64,000 bases of DNA, taken from Antedon mediterranea (taxonomy: Eukaryota > Echinodermata > Crinoidea > Comatulida > Antedonidae). Under the pieces are notes generated by a model that was not told where the DNA came from, did no database searches, and saw only the letters and a list, made by a program, of their open reading frames with translations. The position numbers and the translations under genes were made by a program. Shown here piece after piece: positions 13,201 through 25,200 of the stretch. The stretch spans positions 10,840,932 through 10,904,931 of the forward strand of contig NC_092679.1 of NCBI RefSeq assembly GCF_964355755.1, written 5' to 3'. Each line of letters opens with the position of its first letter. Positions within the stretch are counted from its first letter, which is position 1.

Positions 13201-16200
13201 AGTGATCATATTGTATTTTCATTCATCGAACATATATCTTTTTGTACTTCATTTATTACAAATTTACATGTATTTAGGATCCATAAATAAAGGCACTATA
13301 TATCATTGTGTAATTTACAGTTTAACATTCTTCGATCAAGCCAAGGCCCAACAACAGAAAGCTAGAGCAGCGGAGAGAATGTGATTTATAAGACATTTGT
13401 AGGTTCTATGAAAACAGGCCGACATTTTGGGGGTTTTCATTTACTTACTTACTTGTTTACTTGTTTCCCCGTACACTTTCGTCTACGGGATCGAGGCAAA
13501 GCACTCAGTGCTTAAAAGCCCCTCTTAGCAATAAAATCATATTCTATATAGGGTGAAAACTTCAGCGGGTGGTTAGACCATGCGACGTTAAGTTTTGATT
13601 TGAACAAGTTCACAGTAGCACATGAAACTACATCCGTAGGCAGAGCATTCCATAAGAGAATAACTCTCCTGGAGAACGTGTCCCTCCTAATATTAAGACG
13701 AGAGCTTTTAAACTTGAGTTTATATGGGTGTCCACGGGTCCGAGATTCTAGATCAAATTCAAAAAATGTGTTGATCGAAATACGATCGAAACCTTTAACA
13801 ATCCTAAAAACTTGGATAATATCCGCTCTCTGCCTTCGGTATCTCATGGTAGGAAGACCAAGAATTCATAAGGAATATTACGGTACCTAGGAATCAATCT
13901 TGTTGCTCTTTGCTGGACCTTCTCTATTTCATCTTGATCTCGTTTTCTAATAGGATTATAAACAGTGTTACAATATTCAAGCGTTGGCCTGACAATAGAC
14001 TTATACAGCTTCAAAAATCCATCTTTATTCAAGAATTTAAAAGATCTATAAATCATTCCTAGTTTCTTATTAGCTCTTTTACAAATATCCGCTACATGCA
14101 AATTAAAGATTAAACTAGGATCAAAGGTAACACCTAGATCTTTCTCCTGCTTTACCTCATGTAGTAAATTACCAACCATTGAATACAAGAAATTGGGATT
14201 ATCACGACCATAATGAAATACCTTACACTTAGTGTCATTAAATGGCAATTGCCAAACATTAGACCAATGGGAAGCACTGTCAATGTCTCTCTGAAATAAA
14301 TCCGCATCATCAATGTTATTGACCACTCTATACAACTTGGTGTCGTCTGCAAATAAACGTATACTAGATTCGACAACATCCGGTAAATCGTTAATGAAGA
14401 TTGAAAATAAGATTGGGCCCACAACGCTACCCTGTGGAATTCCACTTAATACTGGAGCCTGTGATGATAATTGACCATTGACACTAACTCGTTGTGTTCT
14501 ATTTGACAAATAATTAGAGAACCAACCTAGTAGATTTCCCGTAATACCAAAACCTTTCAATTTGACTAGAAGCCTTTGGTGTGGCACACTATCAAAAGCC
14601 TTTTTATAGTCTAAATAGACACAATCAAAGCTATCATGGTTATCCAGGTTAGTAGTCCAACTCTCCAGGACATCAAGTAGTTGTAATGCACATGATCTAC
14701 CTTGTCTGAATCCAAATTGCTCATTGCACAAAAGACCATTACTCTCAAGATACATTACAAGATCCCTAATAATCCTTTCCATCATTTTCCCTATGACAGA
14801 CGTTAAACTAACCGGTCTGTAGTTAGCCGGGTCCTCCTTTTTGCCTTTTTTAATTATAGGTATTACAATTGCCTCCTTCCACGATAGAGGGACCTTCTGA
14901 TCATTGAATAGACTGAGAGGGTAAGCAATTTGATCCTTTAATTCAATCAAAACCCGTGGGTGAAAGCCATCAGGGCCAGCTGACTTATCTATAACTAAGT
15001 TAGACAACAGCTTATGAATATCTTCTACATTAAACTAAATATCTGACAAAGAAGCCTCAATCTTTTCATCAAGATTCGGAACATTCGATAGGTTCTCCTT
15101 ACAAAAGACACTGCTAAAAAAAGAAGTAAAAGACTCTGTAACGGGTTGGGTCTCGTACATGCTGAGCTAAAAATAAGTCATTAATGGTGTCGAAAAAATT
15201 ATGACTGTTTTTACCATCTTCACCAGTCACATATCCTAGCTCCCAATTAATACAGTACTCCTATAATTGAAATCTCCAACTATAATAAAATCAGAACAAG
15301 AAAAGGATGCCACTTTTCTAAACAGAGAACACAAAGCAGAATTATTGACACTAGATCCGGCGTCACTTCTATACACACATCCAATTAAAAAGGTGCGATC
15401 TTTGACTCTAATCTCAACAAACATGGATTCCTCAAACAAAATATCTTTAAACAAAACAGGAGTGGCAGACATCCCATTTCGAACATAAATAACAACTCCT
15501 CTACCAGAAGAAAGCTTTTCATTTGGCAAAAACATCTGAAAACCAGGGATATGAAACTCAATTCAAAAAAGTACTTTTTTGGTAGAATCTCAGTCAAAGC
15601 AATGATATCTACTTTCTCTGAAGATAAACGCAACAGAAGCTCATTCTTCTTATTTAGAAGGGAATCATAATTTGTATAAAACACATTAAAAAAATCATTA
15701 ACATCTTCTGACTGCGTAGAACTTACATTGTTAGGCAGTGTTCTCTTCCGATTGGGTAGTGCTTTGGGAACGAAACCGAGTTATTTTCCCCCTTCTAATT
15801 GCCTATCCCTCAATATGTCCCTAAGTTTATTATACTCATCACGTTCCTTTATTGTTCTATCATTACTTACTGCGCACTTTTTTTGTATAGCAATTTCAAA
15901 GGCATCTCTTTTGATACATTCCTCCTTGAAAACTACCTTTATAGGGCGGCACCCTTCTTCTCTGCGTTTACCCACCCGCAAAAATGTTCTCATTTCGACC
16001 TCTAGGTCAATATCCTTGAAAATACCTGTCAATTTACTGAGGTCATCATTTTTTCTTGTATCTGAGTCATTACTCTTGGACTCATCTATTCTATATAGCA
16101 TCAAATTAGATTTTCTTTTCAATCTCTCATTTTCATCCTTAAGTCCATTTTCAATTATTGTCTTAACCTCCTCATTATTAACACTACTAGATGACCGTGA

Positions 16201-19200
16201 TAACTTTTTAATATCCTCTTTATTGATCTCTACCTCAGATTTAATTGCTTCAATTGTTTTAATCATGTTTTTTTGTGTCTCATTAACATTATTAATAAGA
16301 CCCATGAAATTGCCTACTGAGACTGAGCAGCTCCTACAGTACCAAAAAAAAGATGAGTCATCTTTGGATAGCCACTTATATTTGGCTTCATTAATTTTCT
16401 GACAATCTATGTGGAACCATAGCTTACAAAGACCGCATAAAACCGATTTGCCACCAGACATAAAATGGCAACCACATGAACCACATTCGTCTTCACCCTC
16501 GATATCTACTACCGTTTTATCAACTGTGCCTCCTGCATTACGTGATCTAGGCTTAGGCCTGGCACCTTGATCTTTGCTTTTGGAAGCCATGCCCTACTTA
16601 CACAACCCTAGGCCTAGTGAAAGACAATCTAGTCCTTAGATTAAATACACTAAGAGCTCAAGCAGAAATTTGAAGCAATAAGAATAGGAATGATAAGGAT
16701 ATGAAAGTAAAAGATCGTAAAAAAAAACTTTACAAACCCCGCCAGCAATAATTAAGAAATTTCCGACTTCAGAAACAAGTCCCACCATAAAGCGCGCACA
16801 ACAAACTAGGGGGCCTAGGCCTAGCCTATTCCTTAGCGTATGGTGCCTAGGCTAGAGGCCTGGTATAATGAACAGCTAAGGCAAGTAAAATAAGAGCACA
16901 AGCAACAATTCAATCAAAGATGAGCAAAGGGAGTTTTATATTATTTAAGAAATACCAAATCTATAAAAAACTAGCAAACAAGATTCAAAGACTTTCCGAT
17001 TACAGATATTCGTCCAACCACAAACCCAGGCCTAGCAAAGACAATCTAAAAAAATCTCTCCAATCAAAAGATAAATCGAATAATACAAGGGTTAAGCTAC
17101 ATTTGTAGCAATAAGAAGAGTAATGGAGACTTTATGTAAGTAAAAATCGTGGATAAACTATACAAAACCAGCAAACAAGATTCAAAACTTTTACAACTTC
17201 AGAAACACGTCCAACCACCATGAAGCGCCCTCATTAATTTCATAGCAGTTTGACAGTGTTTAAATAATAGATAAAAGGAAATAAATCTGAAACTTAAAGT
17301 ATTTTTAATTCTTATTTTCAATCACACACTAAATTGAAAACCTTTAAAAAATCAATAGTTAAATATAAAATATTGCTGCTCATGAATAATTTATACATGA
17401 GATTCAACAAGTGGGCGTAGCCTTTAGCATGAAATTCTATCGAGGACGATAAAGTTGCCATTTTCCAGTTTACAGACGACTAGAAATAATGTACATATAA
17501 TCTTAAATATACAGTTCAAATTACACTTAAATGTGGAATTTTGAAAACTATAAATATTTATTTAACGAAATTTAATAGGGTCAAAATGCAAATGTTAAAA
17601 GCAATAAATTTTGCGCGGTGTTTGAATTTGAGGCCCCTAGCTAAGAAGGTTAGGCTTTGCTGTATTACCAGAGCCAAGCAATTCAGCCACTCGACGCGAG
17701 ACAGGGAAGGGAAAGAGATACTGCCTTTTCGCGCTCAAGGCGATCTTTAACTGGTAAGGGCGAGTTTAATTTTGTGAACATAAACCGCACCACCTACCTT
17801 TTATTATAACCAAGTTAGCCCAGGGGTTTTGTTGGTAGCCAGCAATTGCCGCATTTGACCGTCTACTTTGGCATTTTCGCCGGCTACTTTCTGCCTACCT
17901 ACACAGCCTAGCCTAGGCTACTGTAGCTTCCGGCGAGAGTAGTTTTATAACAGACATGAACCATAAGAGAAAAAAAATGCAGTCTAGCCTAACTCACGCA
18001 ATATTTAGAAATTGTCTATGTTATTATATAAAGGGTATTCATTTGACTTGTGTTTGTTGTATTTATTACGACGAATTGTACGCTCTGCTGATGTAAATGC
18101 AAAGTTCAAACCAACAACAACAAATTTAAAACACAGCAAGGCGTGCAAAATACTGTAACACCAGTACTCAAGTCTCACAGTTCCCGAATCACTGCGAGTC
18201 GTGCAGCAGTAGTGCATCGATCCCCTGTATTATTCGCTGATGGTATTATACAGTATTGCACACCGCTTGTTATGCATATGATTTAAATATGTAATGCCAT
18301 ATTCATTTATGTAGTATAGAAGAATGCAGAAACCAATAACACAAGACATATTTAATTTGTGCACGTGTAATGGCTGAAATTATGATTGTGATGCAGTAAT
18401 GGCATTATCAAGATGGTGAAATATGGGACGCAAAAAATATTTGAAGGGTTGAAGGAGATTGAGAAATTATAAAGAAAAAATGCTTTAGTGTCGTTAGTGC
18501 CTTTATTTTAAAGCAATACATGCTGAAGTGTCGATACAATCAATGGTATCAATGTTACCAAATTTTGGTCAAAGGTTTGATCTTGCTGAAAATGTTATAA
18601 GCAAACACAACAAAATCTTTAAAAAATAAGAACAAAGTTGCCAACAAAAAATATGTAAAGATCCAAGTGTTACACTATATACGGCCAATTGTGTTTTTTT
18701 ATTGATTATTTTATGACTGTTTATTTTTCTGAAGAAATAATCCATCTTTAAAATGACATAATTAAAGCAACTAAGCTTTTTAAATATTGAGCATTATATT
18801 TAGTATAGGCCTCCTATTAATGTTTCTCTTCAAAATTAATATATTTTATAAACTCGTTCCATAAAAACATAGAGTAAGCATAAAAGGAACAATTTGGTTG
18901 GGACGCGATTTTTTTTTCCGTACGAAAGTTCCTCCGTCGGTTCGTTTCGGACTCAATCGACTCTTCGGTAAGCCACCGATGTTCACTGATGCGTGACAAC
19001 AAGCACAAGACAAAACATGAGCAGCTTTTTTGCACGAGTGACAGATTTATACATTACTATACTATACTCACTGTAAATATGATAATAAATATTAATAGTA
19101 GTACTGAATCTCATAGTTGTAGTAACGGTAAGAGCATTATTATTATTGTAATAATAATAATAGGCCTACAGTACAGGACAGAATTATTGCAAAAATCCCA

Positions 19201-22200
19201 ACGCATTCAACACGTTGTCGTTGCGTTGTGTTTGCGTTGCGTTGAACGGCTTTCAACGTTTAGTTGTTTATTCAACGAAAGTCATTATCAGCATGTCAAG
19301 TAAACAATGAGTTATTTCAACGCTAGCTGCTGCAGCACTAGACTGGCCGATTGCACGCCTGAACGATCAGTAACAACAACAGGCAAAATACCTATCGGCA
19401 GTCACTACCAGATATTTTAATATAAATAAAATATATATGAAGCTTAGATATATTTTTAAGTATTGAACGGACAATGTAGAATTTTAATAACTAGATTGGT
19501 ACGCTCGCGTACCATCTAGATCGTGTCCACAGATGGTTCTCGAATACACAGTAATTTCAGCGTAAAAAAACTGGCGATTTCAAATGTAGTACGTACTGCA
19601 GGACTATAAATACATTGTCGTTTCAGAAACGAATAAATAGACACGATGATTAATGTAGTCAACTAAAATTAGCACACTGGGAATTAGGCCTACTTCCGAA
19701 GGAGAAACTTGTCTTAAAATGAGTCCAAAAAACTAAACTGTGCCTGTATAGTCGATTAAAATAGTAAAGTACATGTAACGATACACCACTACAACGTTTA
19801 TATTTTTTATAATTACTAATTTATACAATAAACAGTAACCACATTCACAGTAAGAAAATTTTGATTCAAATGGCGACCAAAAATGGTTCGTACAGTATTT
19901 ACAATATTGTTAAAGTATTGCAATGCTATCTTAGTTTTAAGTTTATTCTCAAAGGGCCCATAAATTTACATACTTGTGTTAAACCATGGAGGGCTCATAA
20001 ATTTACCTACAAACTGGGAGTCTGAGGGCCTGTTTCTATAGAGCAGAGAATACGGTTTTAAATACCGTTCTTTTCAAGAACCGTTTTTTCTTGCCAGCAG
20101 AAATGGGTTCCCACAAAAAAGAACCGATCTTAAAAACGGTTTCAAAAACCCCAATTGATTGCGGTCTCGATCGCAAAGAACCGTTCTGAAACCGGTTTCC
20201 GTGGAGCAATTTTTAGCTGCAACACAATCGCGGTCTCAATTTGACCCCAAAAACTGAACTCTGCAGTCTGCTGCACTGGGACGATTGCGGTCAACTCGCA
20301 GTCAAACCCGCGCGATAGGACCTAGGCCTAAGTCATTTTTATTTCTCTAGATAGTGAGTATTTTATTTAACTAAAAAATGTTGACCGATGCCATTACGAG
20401 GTTCGTAAAAAATATGTGAAGGGAAGAAGATGAGGGGACTTGTCGGGAGTCGGAAGAAAGACTCACGTAGGCCTAGGCCTACATGTTTTTAAGAATATTG
20501 TAAAGCGTGTGAAAGCTAGACGAGTTCAACTTGACAATATCAGAGGGTGCGACGTACCTATACTTTAACCAAGGACCACAATAACGTTTCAGGTAATAAT
20601 TCCCCCTTCTATGATGAAATGGATGCTATTTCTTGGGGATCGCACTATGCGAAAAAAAGTAAACATGACCTCGATCGATCCAATCGCGCTTCAACGAACT
20701 GCATTGTGGCGTATATAATGACGTCATTTATAACGAACGCACATGGACGGAACCGGTTTTATTGGAGTAAAAATTGAGCTGCAACGCGATCTTTATTTAT
20801 AAACAACAGCCGAAACCGGTATCCAAAAAACCGTTCTTTTTTTATTTTTCAATAGAAACAGGCCCTTAGAGATTGGAATGTTCCATTCATCGCAAATCAA
20901 TACATTTGTATAAACGTCCCGGGGGGGTCACTCTTAAATATTTCCATACGGGGAGGTGCCGCATTTACGGGTATATTTTCGAGGGCCTGGTAGCACAAGT
21001 GTGGGAAAATATGAAGAGTTGGTAGCACAAGTGTGGGAAATGACAGGGTGAAATTAGTAGTTTAAGTCCCTAGCCCGCCCACCCGTGTCAAAATGTCACG
21101 AATTATCGCCAATTTTGCAGGTATTTTAGCATACTGGATGCTATAAGCCCATCGCGGGGCCTATCGCTAAATACCTTTGAATAGCCTAGAGTTTTCGCAT
21201 CATCAGCAGAAGAACACAAAACATCCAGCCTAGGACAAAATCATTCAACTGTGACCACTCTTGATGATCGTCGTCATGCGATGCGCGAAACTTTCAAAAC
21301 ACGTTCGTGATTTTTCCATGAACGGTCTCTTTGGCCATGCGCAGATCATGCTGGGAACCAGTAAAAATTTTGCGCCCTCTCTGGCGTGGCCTTGTTTCTG
21401 CCGTCTTTTTATAGAACACTGGATTTTGGTAAGTGGTAGTTCAAGTCCGTATATTTTTCAGTAAAACAGGTAGCGCAAGTGCCTCATGTCTCTAAGTGGC
21501 TGCTGCACCTCCCCGTTTGGTTTATATACAAGTGACCCCCCGGGATAAACGTATATTAAATCTATCAAAATAGTATTTTTTACAGAAAATCGGCCTGTCT
21601 TCAACATTATGATACTGTACTCGAGCTGTTCAACCGGTTTTCAGCTATTAAAAACAATTATCGTAGGAGGAGATAGGAAAATGCGAAGCATCCTCGTATT
21701 ATTGTGTGCAGGTATTTTTTAAGAGGACATCCATTAGACAGTGTATACTACGGTCGGAAAACACCCCTATTTGGGGCAAATTGTTCAACCTAAATTCGTT
21801 TTAATTGTCAATAACTAATTATCTAACTCAATTTAATTAGTAAACATGCTTACATCTGGTGGTTTAAATCAGTACCGAGATTCTAACCAATTGTATATTC
21901 CATCGAGTAAACATTCTAGAAATAACGCGCGATTTACCGAATTTTGCCCTTACGTAAATTTATATATATAATACTGTATAGGCAGCCACAAACCAATGTA
22001 CCATCAGATTCACAAACAGTAAACACGTCACACACACAGCATGCAGCAGCATTTATTTTGTTAATGTTAGTCGTCACAACAAGCAAGGCCTAGCCCTACG
22101 TACGTGTGCTTCAAAATGTAGTACATTAGTAATAGTAGTTATTTTTGTAATGTATTTTTAGGATTTTAATTGACCTAATTTATTTTAATGATATTCATAA

Positions 22201-25200
22201 TTTGATTTATTAATGTGGACTAATACAATTTCTTGGATCTAGACTCTTGGAAAATATAAGTTTTAAATTTTAATGATATATTATCCCCTGAAAAAAAAAA
22301 CAATTTTTGTAAACATTGTTGAATATGTTATTTTAAGGTCACATAATAGTTATTCACTTTGACCAAAAATTGGATTGGCACAAAAACTATTTACCGGAAA
22401 AAATATAATTTAAAGTAACAAATAGTCAAATTGTCTGTCAGGCAATGGGTTTTTGGTTAGATTTAACTGTTTATTTTATTTTTTTAATAATTGAAATCAT
22501 TTTTTTTTCTATTGAATTGAGTAACTTAATTGAAACTCCAAAATGGCCTATTATTAAAAGTCTGAAATCTTTATTTTTCATGATTGAGGATAATACATCT
22601 TTAAAGGCCAGCTGTGGGCAAAAAATTCTATTGATAATTATCGATCTATAGTTTCCCCTATGTTTCATCATTTTTTAGATTTTATTTGTGTTACAGGAGC
22701 TTGTTGAAAATAAGCACTTTCTTATAGTTCAAATTACACAGTAAAATCTCTATTCTTTTGTACACAAATTTTTTAAATAGAGAGGCATTTTAAAAAGCTA
22801 TGAAAAATAAACGGTGTGGTAAAAAATGTTATCAGATGACTAAATATAGGTAATATAACTTGAATATTACATTTCTGATATTTTTATTCAACTTCAGACT
22901 TTTATTTACATGCTATAGCAAAAATTATCCACCGTATATTTTTTTTGACCGTCTAGGGAGTCACCAGACATTTTATTACATTAGGTTAACTACCTACAGT
23001 AATTACTGAAAAAAAGTCTTCCTGGTTTTTATAGAAGAATTTTGCCAAATTTTGTATTTGTATTAAAGGCCAGGTGCGGGCAAAAAATTTCTATTGATCA
23101 TACATTCCAATAATTATCGATCTATAGTTTCCCCTATGTTTCATAATTTTTTGGGTTTTATTTGTGTTACACGAGGTTGTTGAAAATAAGCACTTTCTTA
23201 TCACTTTCTTATCTTATCACTTTCTTATTTTATTATTAGTTCAAGTTACACAGTAAAATCTCTATTGTTTTGTACACAATTTTTTTAAATAGAGAGGCAT
23301 TTTAAAAAGCTATGAAAAATAAACGGTGTGGTAAAAAATGTTATCAGATGACTAAATATAGGTAATATAACTTGAATTTTACATTTCTGGTATTTTTATT
23401 CAACTTCAGATTTTTATTTTCATGCTATAGCAAAAATTATCCACCGTATATCCACCATCTTTTTTCACCTTCTAGGGAGTCACCAGACATGTTATTACAT
23501 TAGGTTAAACCACCTAACTACCGAAAAAAAGTCTTCCTGGTTTTTATGGCAAAATTTTGTATTTGACCATATTAAGCGAAATTCATGTTTTTTCGTCTTG
23601 ATTTCTGTTACAAATATTTGATTTATGTACAATTAATCAGATATTATATTTAAAATTCATGCCTGTACCTGAGCTTTAAGGGAAATTCATGTTTTTCGTC
23701 TTGATTTCTCTTACAAATATTTAATTTATGTACAATTCACCAAATGTAATATTTAAAATTCAAGCCTGTACCTCAGCTTTAATGTAAAATTTCCATTTCA
23801 ATATAAATATTATTTGAATAATATTATTTTAAAAAGTATAAAAAACATACACTGTGCATAGGAATTCCTACTGTACATAATCATTTTAAATTCAAAAGTA
23901 ATACATGGCATAGGCCTACACAAGCTTGGCTAGCTACAATACCATAAGAAAAGAGTCGTTCAACTTCAAAAAATAATATCTGATACGGCCTACTACAATA
24001 CAATTTAATGGAATCACTTGTGTAACAGTGGCACACGTTAGACAATACCTAACGGTGCTACTATTGGGTCGTAGACCTAGACCTAAATATCTTTAAAATG
24101 CTATTGGGTTCTTAATGTAATTACTAAGTAGGCCTAGTATTTATTAATTAATGTCAAAGTTCGTATTAGTGTAGATTCATATATATCATATCATATATCT
24201 TGTGTATTTAGGCCTACTCAACGGCGAATATAAATGTAAATTTCCCACGATGTAAACGTAGAGACACGATCCAACACAATGAACTATGCCAACTAATAAA
24301 AATAATATACCGAACGTCCAGTCGATTCAGAAACGATGCCGACAAAAAGATCATAAAAAATTATCAGAACTTTTTAGTTTTTATTCAGTCGGTCGCTCAA
24401 AAAGACTGCCCACAGAAGACCGTGATTTATACAGACCTATTTTTTTTATCACATGACATGAAAAGTGATACTCTGTTTTACCGCAACCTCTCATGTTTTT
24501 TAACTCGGTACAAGGGGTGGCTGACAATACAGTAAATAAATAAATTACTGCTTTGTATCTAAGTGTAAGCTACGAAAGGTTACGCATAGATACGAAGCAG
24601 TAATTTCTTTCTGTACTGTATTGTCGAACCCAGTGATTTTTGGTTTTGTAATATTTGTCATCAATAAGATAAGACAGTATAAAATAGAATGGTTAAAAAT
24701 GTATTTAACACATTAAAAATTACAACTACAACTATTGTACCTTCTCTGTTGGTGCTGGTTGATTTCAACAGGTGGTCCTAACCTTTCCAATGCTGATGGC
24801 TTCTCGGTCTTATAATGGTCATTGTCAACAGTTATCCTCAGAGATTCAGTGTCTTTAAACTCCTTCTACAAAATCAATAAAACAATTTCATGATTGGAAA
24901 TATCAGTATAGAAAATAAAGCATCTCCTCAGAGCTCTCGCTTCGTGAATAAAATACTGAAAGATGACGGCATATCAATTTGATCTCTGGTGCGCTTGCAT
25001 ACAATTGAGGGACTAGTGCTCTTCTGCCATACCATGTCGAGTGTTAAAGAGTAGCTAACCAATTGAATTTGAACAATACCATGAAAGCCCCAGTGGTCTA
25101 CTGGTTAGGACATCTGCATATCAAGCAGAATCTCGGTTGGGGCGACTTTTTCTCATTCTCACAGATTTCATCATCTTTATCGTTTCAAATGAATTTATTA

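Larger units (their letters stand above)
13440..17235 (-). mobile_element. CR1-like non-LTR retrotransposon, nearly full length, inactivated
   Basis: Read on the minus strand: degenerate 5' UTR monomers (17235-16610), ORF1 with a PHD-type zinc finger (16590-15781), ORF2 with endonuclease and reverse transcriptase (15684-13512), and a 3' end with AAGTAAGTAAGT-type repeats (near 13440-13470). PHD-type ORF1 plus an APE-type endonuclease and an FADD-box RT is the layout of CR1/L2-type LINEs. ORF2 has frameshifts, an in-frame stop and an endonuclease deletion. The element lies inside intron 2 of the ZNF318-like gene in the same orientation as the gene. Confidence 0.85.

Noticed and set aside
15267-16402. 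Plus-strand open frames over the LINE
   Set aside because: They are antisense to ORF1 and the endonuclease, without domain similarity.
20547-20777. 76-residue open frame within a TIR element as a transposase
   Set aside because: It is too short, without a DDE or zinc-finger signature.
22471-23060. Simple tandem duplication of ~460 bp
   Set aside because: The TTAA borders and the separated right remnant fit a nested transposon insertion better.
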